A DNA stretch of 64,000 bases from an uncultured Collinsella sp. Lineage in GTDB: Bacteria > Actinomycetota > Coriobacteriia > Coriobacteriales > Coriobacteriaceae. Each line of letters starts with the position of its first letter. The first letter of the stretch is position 1. Under the pieces are notes generated by a model. That model was not told the origin of the DNA. It worked only from the letters and a program-made list of their open reading frames with translations, and ran no database searches. The stretch lies in NCBI GenBank assembly GCA_934630375.1, contig CAKTVQ010000001.1, forward strand, positions 62,001 through 126,000, read 5' to 3'. The position numbers and the translations under genes are program-made. Shown here in pieces: positions 8,821 through 20,608 of this stretch.

Positions 8821-9666
8821 ATGAAGACAACGTTCAAAAAGTCCGTACTCGCATTCCTGACATGCGTCCTGGCGCTCGCCTTTGCCCTGACGGGCTGCAG
8901 CGGCGGCGGTGGCAAGGATCCCAAGGCCAACTTCGTCGGCAGCTGGGAGCTCTCGGGAGGAACCCTGGAGGGCGAAGAGCTGACCGATGAGTACATGAAG
9001 ATGCTCGAGGATTGGGGTGTCCACTGCGTCCTGATTCTCGATGAGGACGGCACGGGTGCTCTCGACCTGTTCCTTGAGGTTGTCGACCTTAAATGGGAGG
9101 CAAAGGACGCCACCACCGTAACGATCACCGCCGAAGACGAGTCGCACGACATGAAGCTCAAGGACGGCAAACTCATCCTCGAAGAGGATGACGGCAATCT
9201 TGTCTTTACCAAGTCCGACAAGGATCTGTCCGGCACGGTGAAGAAGGATCGCGAGGCAGCCGAAAAGGAAGAGGAGATCGATGAGGCCGTCGAAGACGAC
9301 GACGTCCAGAGCGTCGAAATCTCCCCTGCCGTCACCGTCGCCGATGACGACCTGTGCACCATCACCATCACCGAGAAGTTCAAGGACGACTGGGGCGACA
9401 TCGGCTTTGTCGTCAACATCACCAACAAGAGCGACAAGGACCTGACCTTCTACGCTCCCAGCGGTAAGACCAACGTCAACGGCACCATGAAGGAACCCTG
9501 GTTCTCGGCTCACCTGATGCCCGGCACCAACGCCACCGAGGAATTCACGTTCTCGAACGGCGCGCTCGATAGCCTCGACGACCTGGTCAACACGACCATC
9601 GGCATCGACGCCTACCTGACCGATTCCTACGAGGACGTCGCCTCCTACAGCGCAACCATCGCGTAA
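8821..9666 (+). CDS. Putative lipoprotein with DUF5067-like C-terminal domain
   Basis: Protein of 281 aa with a lipoprotein signal: KK near the N-terminus, a hydrophobic run, and lipobox LTGC (Cys about 26), then a Gly-rich spacer. The mature part is acidic and splits into a lipocalin-like beta domain (about 40-145), a charged EEKEEEIDEA-type linker, and an immunoglobulin-like domain (about 160-281). It is exported and anchored on the outer face of the membrane. Function is unknown. It follows the SPFH gene by 80 bases in the same direction and ends at a shared bidirectional terminator, so it may be the last gene of that operon. A GC-rich hairpin at about 8761-8780 lies in the gap. Confidence 0.75.
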   Translation: MKTTFKKSVLAFLTCVLALAFALTGCSGGGGKDPKANFVGSWELSGGTLEGEELTDEYMKMLEDWGVHCVLILDEDGTGALDLFLEVVDLKWEAKDATTVTITAEDESHDMKLKDGKLILEEDDGNLVFTKSDKDLSGTVKKDREAAEKEEEIDEAVEDDDVQSVEISPAVTVADDDLCTITITEKFKDDWGDIGFVVNITNKSDKDLTFYAPSGKTNVNGTMKEPWFSAHLMPGTNATEEFTFSNGALDSLDDLVNTTIGIDAYLTDSYEDVASYSATIA

Positions 9667-9717
9667 CGGCAGACCACGACAGCCGCGGATTGGCGGACAC
9701 ATCCGCGCACATGCCAG

Positions 9718-9750
9718 ACGGGGCCGCAGGAGTTGATCCTGCGGCCCCGT
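9718..9750. terminator. Bidirectional terminator hairpin
   Basis: Perfect 14-base arms ACGGGGCCGCAGGA and TCCTGCGGCCCCGT with a 5-base loop, lying between the convergent lipoprotein and response-regulator genes. Confidence 0.85.
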
Positions 9751-9776
9751 CGCTTTGCGCCGATAGGTAACGAGCG

Positions 9777-10397
9777 CTAGCGCTCCATATTGGGGACGAT
9801 GCTGCCTTCGGTCACCGCGTGCACGGCCAGGCGCATGATGTTGTCGTAGCCGGTCTTGTTGAGAATCTCCGAGATACGGCGCTTAATCGTGCCCTCGCTC
9901 ATAAACAACTCGGCCGCAATCTCGCGACGGCTCTTGCCTTCGCAGGCAAGGCGCAAAATCGACAGCTCTACGTCGTCGAGCGCCGCCGTGCCCGAAAAGA
10001 TGCTTTCGGGCGGCTTGGGAAACGTGCAGTAACCTGCCAGCGTGGATCGCATCACGGCAAAGAGCTCATCGATACCGACGTTCTTGTACACAAAGCTGTC
10101 GACGCCCGCCTCGCGCGCCTGATCCACAAACGTAATCTCGGGCATGCCCGTCATGATAACGATGCGGCACTCGGGCAGCCGCTCTTTGATGCGCGCCGCC
10201 GCCACGATGCCGTTGGAATCGTGCTCGGTGCACACGTCCATCAAAATCATGTCCGGATGCTCCTTAAGCGCGACGTCCAAGGCATCTGAGGCATCGGCGA
10301 TGGCGGCAACAACGGTCATGTCGGGCTGGTCACCAACAGAGCGTGCGAGGCTCTCGCGCAGAATGGCCTGGTCTTCGACGATAAGGATACGAATCAT
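9777..10397 (-). CDS. LuxR/NarL-family two-component response regulator
   Basis: DNA-binding response regulator of 206 aa. Receiver domain at residues 1-120 with acidic pair Glu8-Asp9, phospho-acceptor Asp54 in MILMDVC, Thr in MTGMPE and Lys in FVYKNVG. The C-terminal LuxR-type helix-turn-helix (about 143-200) contains CEGKSRREIAAELFMSEGTIKRRISEIL-like helices. The start at 10397 has AAAGGAG upstream and overlaps the kinase stop codon as ATGA, so the two are translationally coupled. It is the output of the sensor system encoded just upstream. Target genes are unknown; the 19-bp-spaced repeats at 13879-13925 are a candidate binding region. Confidence 0.9.
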   Translation of the reverse strand: MIRILIVEDQAILRESLARSVGDQPDMTVVAAIADASDALDVALKEHPDMILMDVCTEHDSNGIVAAARIKERLPECRIVIMTGMPEITFVDQAREAGVDSFVYKNVGIDELFAVMRSTLAGYCTFPKPPESIFSGTAALDDVELSILRLACEGKSRREIAAELFMSEGTIKRRISEILNKTGYDNIMRLAVHAVTEGSIVPNMER

Positions 10398-11893
10398 GAG
10401 CTTCTCCTTTGGACCGTTGCGTTGGAGTTCAGCGGAATGGACACCGCAAGCGTAAAGGGCGGGGCGGCATGGACCTCCAGGGTGCCGCCCAGATTTTGCG
10501 CGACATGCCTCATGCCAGGGATACCCGTTCCCTCGCGATACGATACGGGAGCGGGCGCACCGTCGTTTGATACCGTCATGTGTGCAATGGCGCCACCATC
10601 CGATACCTCCTGCCACAGGCGTACCTGAACCTGGTGGGCCTGCGCATGCTTGGTGGCATTGGTCGACGCCTCGCGGATTATCTGCAAAAAGGCTGCCGCG
10701 ACACGCACGTCGCTTGGCAGCTCGCCCTCCACATCGATCTGCACGCTCACCAGGCCAAAGGCATGGACGATATCGCCCAGTTGCTCTGCCGGTTCGGTGT
10801 CGCCCCCGCTGCGCAGATCGGCAGCGATTGAGCGCAGCAGCGGGTCGATCTGCTCGAGTGACTCGTCATCCAGGCGCCCCTCCTCCAGATAGCGATGGAG
10901 GATGGACAGGCGCTGCCCGATCACGTCGTGCACGCGAGCGCGCATACGCAGATAGGCCGCATTGTCGGCAACTTTTTTGACTTCCTCGATCTGGGCCTGG
11001 AGCTCTTGACCCGCGAGCTCAAGCAGGTGGTTGGCTTGCGCCAAACGATCGTGAGCATGCGCGTACTCTGTTACATCCAAACCGATAATGCGCTCGAAGA
11101 GGCGGCCAGAAACCATAACGTCATCGTGCACAAACAAGCGAATCTCGGCGGGAGAAACCTCGACCACAACGCGCGCCTCACCAAAGCGGTCCAAATTGAT
11201 GCGCACGCGGCTCTGGCTGCTTTCGGGCATTTGCATGCTGAGCTTGCGCAGGTCGTTCCATGTACCGCTCATATCGCCTAGGTCGGTGGGCATATGAAGC
11301 TCCACCAGGTTTTTGCGCATGCAGCGGTTCATGAGCAGTGGACGGCCCCTCGAGTCCAGATACAGGATGCCCACGGGAATCACGTTGATGGTTTCGATCG
11401 TCGAGAACGCGGTGATATCCTCCTGGCGGTTACGGACGTCCATCAAGAGCGCCGCGACGGAACGGAACAGGAAGAACGCTCCCTCTGCGATAAGGACAAC
11501 GGCCCACACCGAGCCCATGGCAAAAACCACCGGCGGTGTCACGGCGCCAACAAGCAGCAGCTCGGCCAGCATGACAGGGCGACGATAGTGCACCATGAGG
11601 ACCACGCCATAGGCAAAGATCGCGGCATTGAGCCACAGCACTCCGCCCATTGCCCTGGCGCAAACGTCAAGCGGCGCTACCAGATACGAGCCAGACGACG
11701 CGAATAAGATGAGCGCCGAAATCATCAGGTGAAGCACAAGGCTCGTCTCGTAGGCGCAAATCACCTTACGGTTATAGGACGAGCGGCGCGATGCGATGAG
11801 CGGGACGTGGATCATCTGCAGACACGCAGCCAGGGCAAAGACAACATCGAGCGCAACGATTTGGGGAAGGATGAACGAAATCTGCATCGTCAC
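10394..11893 (-). CDS. Membrane sensor histidine kinase (NarL-partner type)
   Basis: Kinase of about 499 aa. Five or so hydrophobic segments in residues 1-150, a PAS-like region (about 165-280; VIPVGILYLDSRGRPLLMN), a coiled stretch (about 285-315), the phospho-acceptor His322 in RVHDVIGQRLS, and an ATPase domain with N-box REASTNATKHA (about 407-417) and GTGIPGMR. The GTG at 11893 overlaps the preceding stop codon as GTGA; ATG 11887 is an alternative start. It autophosphorylates and passes phosphate to the 9777 regulator. The stimulus is unknown. It differs from ordinary kinases in sitting behind a second large membrane sensor gene. Confidence 0.85.
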   Translation of the reverse strand: MTMQISFILPQIVALDVVFALAACLQMIHVPLIASRRSSYNRKVICAYETSLVLHLMISALILFASSGSYLVAPLDVCARAMGGVLWLNAAIFAYGVVLMVHYRRPVMLAELLLVGAVTPPVVFAMGSVWAVVLIAEGAFFLFRSVAALLMDVRNRQEDITAFSTIETINVIPVGILYLDSRGRPLLMNRCMRKNLVELHMPTDLGDMSGTWNDLRKLSMQMPESSQSRVRINLDRFGEARVVVEVSPAEIRLFVHDDVMVSGRLFERIIGLDVTEYAHAHDRLAQANHLLELAGQELQAQIEEVKKVADNAAYLRMRARVHDVIGQRLSILHRYLEEGRLDDESLEQIDPLLRSIAADLRSGGDTEPAEQLGDIVHAFGLVSVQIDVEGELPSDVRVAAAFLQIIREASTNATKHAQAHQVQVRLWQEVSDGGAIAHMTVSNDGAPAPVSYREGTGIPGMRHVAQNLGGTLEVHAAPPFTLAVSIPLNSNATVQRRSS

Positions 11894-13773
11894 TCACCCG
11901 CCCTCGGCATCAAGACGATCATGCGCAGCTGGCCGGGCTCGCCCTCAAGGCGGTATGCCACGTTGCGCCCTTGCAGAGCGCTTTCGAGCTCTTGCGCAGC
12001 GGGCGTCTGCGAAAGATCTTCATCATCGTTGGAAAAAAGCGTGGCGCGCAGCTCGACACTGCACCGGTCATGGTCGCCCAAGTGATACATAAGCGCCGGA
12101 TGGTCGGTGGTGTAGGCAAAAAACGCAAAGTCATACACGCAGTCGTACAGGGCGCTTACCGTACTGGCGTGCATCGGGCGCCGTATGGCGATAATCGAAG
12201 CGCAATCGACATCGATGGTGCGCAGGTCGCTTGCGAGCTCATTGGCAATGAGTTGAATGCGGTCGCGATCAAAACCGCTCTCCCCGTGCTGCGCCAACGT
12301 GAGCGACCCTTTGCGCTTGCAATAGGCGACGAGCATCTTGGCGCGCTGCAGCATGCGGTAACGCTCGTGTGAAGACGCCTCGTCGGTCAACGGTGGCAGC
12401 GAGCTCAGCAGGTCGTACATCTCTTCGAACGCGCGGGCAAGCGCCTGGTCCACGTCTTGGACTAGCAAGGTCTCGGCCTCTTGATCTGCCAGATGCGTCT
12501 TAAGATCGTAGTCGGCCGTGAGCAGCTCATTTTGGCGCTGCAGTTCCATACGCCGATGCGCCAGCTCGCGGTTGAGTTCGTTGACCTCCGATACGTCCTG
12601 AGCAAGCAGGGCCGATCCGCCCAGCAGTGGAAAGGCTCGGTACATCACATCGGGATCGGACGCCACGGCAAAGGCATGGGCATGCCCGTGTTCCTGGGCC
12701 CGCAGCTCTTCGCACACGCCCGCCGGCATTGGCTTCGACACCGGTGTGGCATAGACTTCCTGCAGGTCGCGCGTTAGAACTTTGAGGTCGAGCGGCAAGG
12801 TATCGAAGATGCCAGCAATGTCGTGATATGACGGAATGACACCGCAATCGAGACAGATTTCCATCGCCACCACGCACAAGACGCAATAGACGAGCGAGAA
12901 GTTGAGCCTCCATGCCCAGGGCACGCGCAGAGCATACGAGATGGCAAAGAACGCACCACCCAACAAAACAAGCGCCGCCGTGCCCGAGAAACGTTGGATG
13001 CGAAAGGACGAGGACCGGCCCACCAGGATAAAAAAGGCCACGAAGTTAAAGGCCGTCCACACTAAGACGGCGAAATAGCCCCAGCCGTACGTGTAATCGT
13101 TGCTCCAGGTGTCGCTTGCACGGTCAAAGTGGAATACCTGCCGGTGGAAATCGTTGGTGAGCACAAAACCGATAAGTAGGATGGCCACGACCCACAGGAT
13201 GCTGCGATAGCGACGGCCCGCACGGTGTTGTTCCAGCCCCGCAAGGCGCAGGCCGCACAGCTGGTAGAGCAGCGGAATGAGCGTCATGGGCACGTAGTAC
13301 AGGTACCACAGCACGGTGGCATAGAACGGTGTGAACGACTTGTATTTGAGGATGACCTCAATCATCCAGAGGGCGCAGATGGTGGCGACGGCAACAAGGC
13401 GGCGGCGCAACACATAGTCCAAACAGCGCAGATAGACCGATACGCCCCAGATCGAAAATATAATTGCGGCGACAAGCAGCGGGAGAGAGCTCGAGTGGAC
13501 GAGCGCATCCACGACCTCTTCGGACACCTCGCTATAGGCGGGCACGGCGTTGGAAAGCTTGGGGTCGGAGGCAAACAGCGCCGGCAAGACTGCCAAAAGC
13601 ATGAGGAACAGCGCGGTGATGGCGCCAGCGATAGCGAAGACGCGGCAGCGGTATACACGATGCGTTATGCCAACAAGGAATCGCGGCATGGCAAAGAGCG
13701 TGCCGCCCCTAGGATCCGCCACGGGTGCGGATCGGGCGGCCGCATGACCGATATGTCGCTCGCGGGTACCCAT
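11890..13773 (-). CDS. Large membrane sensor-like protein without a recognisable kinase core
   Basis: Protein of up to 627 aa, first gene of a three-gene signalling operon. Seven or eight hydrophobic segments occupy about residues 44-305, resembling the 7TM input region of some histidine kinases. A PAS-like stretch (about 310-390), a helical region (NRELAHRRMELQRQNEL, about 400-425) and a C-terminal domain follow, but I find neither a convincing phospho-His motif nor the G-boxes of an ATPase. It may be a degenerate kinase or an accessory sensor acting through the 10394 kinase. The start is uncertain: ATG 13773 has no clear ribosome site and ATG 13689 is an alternative. Confidence 0.6.
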   Translation of the reverse strand: MGTRERHIGHAAARSAPVADPRGGTLFAMPRFLVGITHRVYRCRVFAIAGAITALFLMLLAVLPALFASDPKLSNAVPAYSEVSEEVVDALVHSSSLPLLVAAIIFSIWGVSVYLRCLDYVLRRRLVAVATICALWMIEVILKYKSFTPFYATVLWYLYYVPMTLIPLLYQLCGLRLAGLEQHRAGRRYRSILWVVAILLIGFVLTNDFHRQVFHFDRASDTWSNDYTYGWGYFAVLVWTAFNFVAFFILVGRSSSFRIQRFSGTAALVLLGGAFFAISYALRVPWAWRLNFSLVYCVLCVVAMEICLDCGVIPSYHDIAGIFDTLPLDLKVLTRDLQEVYATPVSKPMPAGVCEELRAQEHGHAHAFAVASDPDVMYRAFPLLGGSALLAQDVSEVNELNRELAHRRMELQRQNELLTADYDLKTHLADQEAETLLVQDVDQALARAFEEMYDLLSSLPPLTDEASSHERYRMLQRAKMLVAYCKRKGSLTLAQHGESGFDRDRIQLIANELASDLRTIDVDCASIIAIRRPMHASTVSALYDCVYDFAFFAYTTDHPALMYHLGDHDRCSVELRATLFSNDDEDLSQTPAAQELESALQGRNVAYRLEGEPGQLRMIVLMPRAGE

Positions 13774-13878
13774 AGTGCTTTTAGTGTACCGACAGGCAGG
13801 CCCAAAAAACGGGCCGCATGTCCCAAAATCCGCAGACGGCAGAACGTCACTTATCGATATTGAGTCCTATTCCCTTTC

Positions 13879-13925
13879 ACTTCTTTTGCAAGTTTTAACT
13901 TCTTTTGCTTTCTTTCACTTCTTTT
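13879..13925. promoter_or_regulatory. Three ACTTCTTTT direct repeats at exact 19-bp spacing
   Basis: ACTTCTTTT occurs at 13879-13887, 13898-13906 and 13917-13925, each start 19 bases after the last. On the minus strand this reads AAAAGAAGT, lying 106-152 bases upstream of the 13773 start of the sensor operon. The even spacing, close to two helical turns, is typical of sites for oligomeric regulators. Autoregulation by the LuxR-type regulator is an inference. Confidence 0.5.
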
Positions 13926-13928
13926 AAC

Positions 13929-13967
13929 AAGGCGCCCGGCGAGCAGTTTGTGCTCGCTGGGCGCCTT
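13929..13967. terminator. Strong hairpin downstream of the 14125 GH1 gene
   Basis: Near-perfect arms AAGGCGCCCGGCGAGCA and TGCTCGCTGGGCGCCTT around a 5-base loop. On the minus strand it is followed by TGTTAAAAG, a weak U-tract. It probably ends transcription from the GH1 gene. Confidence 0.65.
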
Positions 13968-14022
13968 GGTTAGGAAGCTATGATTGCCGGGGAAGCCTAG
14001 GCCAGGTCTGTAAGATTTGAGT

Positions 14023-15558
<1,536 letters not shown>

Positions 15559-15703
15559 TCAATCCTTTCACACGCTGTTTGTCGTGATTTCAGTATCCCC
15601 GCAAACAGCGCGCCGCTCAACGGCAACGGCGCAGGTCGACACTTCTTTTCGTGCGCAGACGCCCGGCAGCTGCCCCGTCTGACACTTTTTGATACCCGCC
15701 CGC

Positions 15704-15890
15704 CCAACCACCACAAAGTGGACAGGCACCTTTGTGGTGGTTGGGGGCGGTTTGTCTCGATCTGTAACAGGTAGGTCGCCAAAACCGGTCCTGGTGTTAC
15801 AGATCGAGATTTTCGGGCGGGCCCCTACAGTTTGTCTAAATCTGTAACAGGTAGAGACGATTTAGCCCGCTAGATGTTACAGATCGAGAC
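15704..15890. repeat. Dispersed hairpin repeat (TCTGTAACA family), copy 1
   Basis: Three hairpins in a row: AACCACCACAAAG with CTTTGTGGTGGTT; TCTCGATCTGTAACA with TGTTACAGATCGAGA; and a second TCTGTAACA...TGTTACAGA pair. The same order recurs at 25662-25842. The 410-base gap 15556-15966 holds no gene that I can see; this block fills most of it. Confidence 0.85.
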
Positions 15891-15966
15891 GGAAGATACT
15901 AGTCGCAGGTGATGTCGAGATTTTTGTTTAGGACAGGAGGCCACGAGTCGGGCCACCAGCCGCCAA

Positions 15967-16875
15967 TCAATCGCACTCGCCAAGCGAGCGGCGCAGCGTG
16001 CGCACAGCGCCAAGCAAATTGGCATCGTTGCCGTTCTGTGCTGGCTTGATGCAGGGCCTCGGTATGATGGGAAGAACGTGAGCCTGATCCATCATGCGCT
16101 CAAATGCCTCAAACAGCTCGGGACGGGCGCTGATTCCGCCGCCGACCACGATGACCTCAGGGTCGATGACCGACTGCAACCCCATCAGCATGTTGTCGAA
16201 GACCAACGCGTATGCATCCAGACCGCGACGAGCGTCCTCATCCCCCTCTTCAATCCAAGAGAAAATCCGATATCCGTCGATATCATCGGTCGGATCAATC
16301 CCCTTCGCCGCACACACCTGGTCTCGGAGCGCCCGCCAGCTGGTGACATCACCGTACACCGACCCAAAGGTCACGGGCTTGCGCACATCGTTGCTCACAA
16401 AGCACACGGTGCCGGCGAGATTGTGCGCGCCTCGCAAGATGTGACCGTCAACAACGATGGCACCGCCGAGACCCGTACCGATCACCACCATCAACCCCAG
16501 GGAGACCCCCTTCAGCGCGCCGACGGCATATTCTCCCAGTGCCGCGCACATCGCATCGTTCTCGATGGTTACGGGAAGCCCCGTGCTCTCGCGCAAGATG
16601 CGACCGAGCGGATATCCGTCCAAACAGTGAAGGGCGCCGCCTCCCCCAACCACGCCATCGGAATCGCCTTCGGAAAAGACTCCGGGCATACTTATTCCCA
16701 CACCCCTCACCCGGGCGCGATGGGGCTCGATCACCGAGCGGAACGTTTCGATAACCTGGTCGGCGGGCGAGGTGCATGTTGGGATACTTCCGTGCTCCTC
16801 AATGTGGTAGTCGGCGTTCACCACCGCCCATTTCACCTGAGTGCCGCCCGCATCTATACCGAAATAGCAGTCCAT
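15967..16875 (-). CDS. ROK-family sugar kinase
   Basis: Kinase of 302 aa with an N-terminal phosphate-binding motif GIDAGGTQVKWAVV, the catalytic region IENDAMCAALGEY and a second ATP motif VVIGTGLGGAIVVDG. The ROK zinc motif (CxCGxxGC) is absent, as in several ROK kinases. It lies last in the locus A operon, 24 bases after the GH1 gene. The likely job is phosphorylating the free glucose (or other sugar) left after GH1 cleavage; action on the intact beta-glucoside, as in BglK proteins, is possible. A paralogue of the same length is at 39689. Ribosome site GGGGAT. Confidence 0.85.
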   Translation of the reverse strand: MDCYFGIDAGGTQVKWAVVNADYHIEEHGSIPTCTSPADQVIETFRSVIEPHRARVRGVGISMPGVFSEGDSDGVVGGGGALHCLDGYPLGRILRESTGLPVTIENDAMCAALGEYAVGALKGVSLGLMVVIGTGLGGAIVVDGHILRGAHNLAGTVCFVSNDVRKPVTFGSVYGDVTSWRALRDQVCAAKGIDPTDDIDGYRIFSWIEEGDEDARRGLDAYALVFDNMLMGLQSVIDPEVIVVGGGISARPELFEAFERMMDQAHVLPIIPRPCIKPAQNGNDANLLGAVRTLRRSLGECD

Positions 16876-16899
16876 AATCTTATCCCCTGTCCCATAGGG

Positions 16900-18468
<1,569 letters not shown>

Positions 18469-18472
18469 TCAG

Positions 18473-18814
18473 TTAGGCGCTTGCACCCATGCGTTGATAG
18501 ACCGTGATGAAGCGCTCGGCAAGGATACGGAAGCCCTCAGCGCTCATGAGCTGATCCTCCGCATGCAGCAAGATGATGCGAAACGGCAGCTCCTCGCCGC
18601 TGGCCTCTTGCTGAAGCAGTTTCATGTGAGCGTCGTGGCCTGCGTTGAACACCACGTTGCCCTCGTCGATAAGTTTCCGGGCGGCCTCAAAATCACCATT
18701 CTCGGCACAGGTTATCGCTTCGAGGTAGCAGCTGCGCGCGCTCCCCACCTGAGCGACGATAGAGAAGCACGTCATTTCAAACTGATCGATCGCTTCTTGT
18801 TTGATCTCTGACAT
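18473..18814 (-). CDS. PTS EIIA, lactose/cellobiose type
   Basis: Phosphocarrier of 113 aa, the usual length of the family. All-helical, with the phospho-acceptor His84 in LLHAEDQLMSAE. It takes phosphate from HPr and passes it to the EIIB encoded two bases upstream. The stop codon of EIIB lies inside its ribosome-site region, so translation is probably coupled. Confidence 0.9.
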   Translation of the reverse strand: MSEIKQEAIDQFEMTCFSIVAQVGSARSCYLEAITCAENGDFEAARKLIDEGNVVFNAGHDAHMKLLQQEASGEELPFRIILLHAEDQLMSAEGFRILAERFITVYQRMGASA

Positions 18815-18816
18815 GG

Positions 18817-19113
18817 CTATGCCCCCAGCAACTTTCGAGCCTGTTTGAGCACGGCCTCGCCGTTCATTGTCCCATACGCTGTCATATCAATCGGCTCCAC
18901 CGGACAGTTCACTTGATTCTTCACCTTGTTGAGTTCAAAGCGAACCTGCGGTCCCAGCAGGATAACGTCGCTATCCGCATATTCCGCCGCTTGGTTGACA
19001 GGGTGCGCCTCGATGGTGCACGCGAAACCGTCTTTTTCAGCCGCCTGTTGCATGCGCCGTACCAGCATGCTCGTCGAAGCGCCCGCGGCGCACATAAGTA
19101 CGATATGTTTCAT
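18817..19113 (-). CDS. PTS EIIB, lactose/cellobiose type
   Basis: Phosphocarrier of 98 aa with Cys8 in the P-loop-like IVLMCAAGASTSM, typical of cellobiose EIIB. VILLGPQVRFEL follows as in the family. It phosphorylates the sugar at the EIIC encoded just upstream. Ribosome site GGGAGCGTAGG. Operon order is EIIC, EIIB, EIIA, GH1, ROK kinase. Confidence 0.92.
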   Translation of the reverse strand: MKHIVLMCAAGASTSMLVRRMQQAAEKDGFACTIEAHPVNQAAEYADSDVILLGPQVRFELNKVKNQVNCPVEPIDMTAYGTMNGEAVLKQARKLLGA

Positions 19114-19161
19114 CCTACGCTCCCAACCTCATGGAAAATGATGGTGTGAATATGAAAATCC

Positions 19162-20454
19162 CTATGCGGCCGATTCCTCGAGAGCGGCCTGCTCCTCTCG
19201 CAACGCCTGGCGATCAGCCATAAGGGTGAAGGGGGTATACATGAGCACCGACACCGCCAAAACCGCAACCGAGATCACCAGGCACCCGATGCCGCCCTGC
19301 ATGAATGCGATGACCGGCTGGGGAAGCACCCAGGGAAGCTGAATCGTGGGATTGAACGCAGCCCCAAGACCGAGGGCGTAAAGCGCCTGGACCACGATGG
19401 CGCAGACCGGGATGTTCAGCACGAACGGGATGAAGTACGCGGGATTCAGCACGACCGGCAGACCGAACATGAGCGGCTCGGAGATATTGAAAAGCGACGG
19501 AACAAGCGCGATGCCGCGAATCGCCTTGAAGCGCTCGGACTTGGTGAAGAGCAGCGAGATGCTGATGCCCAGGGCGTTAGCCTGGCCACCGATGGCGGTG
19601 CCGAGCGCGACGACGGCCCAAGCGCCATAGGGCAGTGCCTGGCCCGCGATGATGGCCTCGGCGTTAGCAGCGCTGCAAGCCATGATTACCGGAGCGTAGA
19701 AGTTGAGCATCACGTTGGGGTGGACACCGAAGAACCAGAAGATCGACTGCAGCGAGCACACGATGATATATGCCAAAGGAGAGGCACCGACCATCGTGAC
19801 CGGCGTGCCGATCAAGGTGTTGATCATATCGAACAGGTTGCCCCACGGGGTGAAAGAAAGACCCCACTTGGCGAACCACACCGCAGTGAATAGCACGATG
19901 GCGGCAAACATCGGCGACAGCGAGTCTGCAACCATGGGCGGAACCATATCGGGGAGCTTGATTTCAAGCTTGCTCATCAAAATGGCTGTCACCTTCGGCA
20001 CGATCAGGCCAAGCAGAATGGCGACGAAGATGCCGTTCGATCCCATGTACGACGTGTTGATGAAACTCGCCATGGGAATATCCTCGAACGATTGCTGCGG
20101 CATGAATGCCAAAAACACCGCGCCGCTCACGATGCCACCGGTATAACCGCTAAGGCCGCATACCTTACCCCACCTCAAACCGATGAAGAAGGAGATGTAT
20201 ATACCCATCATGTTCATGGTAACGGTGAGGATGGAGTTGCCGGTCGCCATGAGACCGCTCGAAACCACCCAATCGGAGAACCCCGGAATGGGGAAGTTGA
20301 TGAGAATCGCGATAACACAGACGCCAAGGGTCATGGGCAGCGTGCACATCATGCCGCCCATGAGGGCGTCGAGCATCTTGCTGTCAGCAACCTTGCTTGC
20401 CACAGGTGCGATTGTCTTATCCATTATGTTTTGGATCTTGTCGAATACCGACAT
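19162..20454 (-). CDS. PTS EIIC, cellobiose/beta-glucoside type
   Basis: Membrane permease of 430 aa with about ten hydrophobic segments. Typical family features are the N-terminal FDKIQNIMDK helix, FFGVHPNVMLNFYAP and NISEPLMFGLPVVLNP, where the Glu binds sugar. Length matches the lactose/cellobiose EIIC family. It works with the EIIB and EIIA of the same operon. It lies 154 bases downstream of the chbG-like gene. Ribosome site GGAGCTG. Confidence 0.92.
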   Translation of the reverse strand: MSVFDKIQNIMDKTIAPVASKVADSKMLDALMGGMMCTLPMTLGVCVIAILINFPIPGFSDWVVSSGLMATGNSILTVTMNMMGIYISFFIGLRWGKVCGLSGYTGGIVSGAVFLAFMPQQSFEDIPMASFINTSYMGSNGIFVAILLGLIVPKVTAILMSKLEIKLPDMVPPMVADSLSPMFAAIVLFTAVWFAKWGLSFTPWGNLFDMINTLIGTPVTMVGASPLAYIIVCSLQSIFWFFGVHPNVMLNFYAPVIMACSAANAEAIIAGQALPYGAWAVVALGTAIGGQANALGISISLLFTKSERFKAIRGIALVPSLFNISEPLMFGLPVVLNPAYFIPFVLNIPVCAIVVQALYALGLGAAFNPTIQLPWVLPQPVIAFMQGGIGCLVISVAVLAVSVLMYTPFTLMADRQALREEQAALEESAA

Positions 20455-20608
20455 ATTTCAGCTCCAATCTTTGCAGTGAACTCTATCGATGCCCGTGTGC
20501 GGCATCTTCCCCTCTAGATAGCGCATCCACCTCTCTTCAAAATCACAACGACGTGCTTCAGGCAGTACGCCATTCAGCGTGAATTGGCGAGATTGCCCCA
20601 GCGGACGC

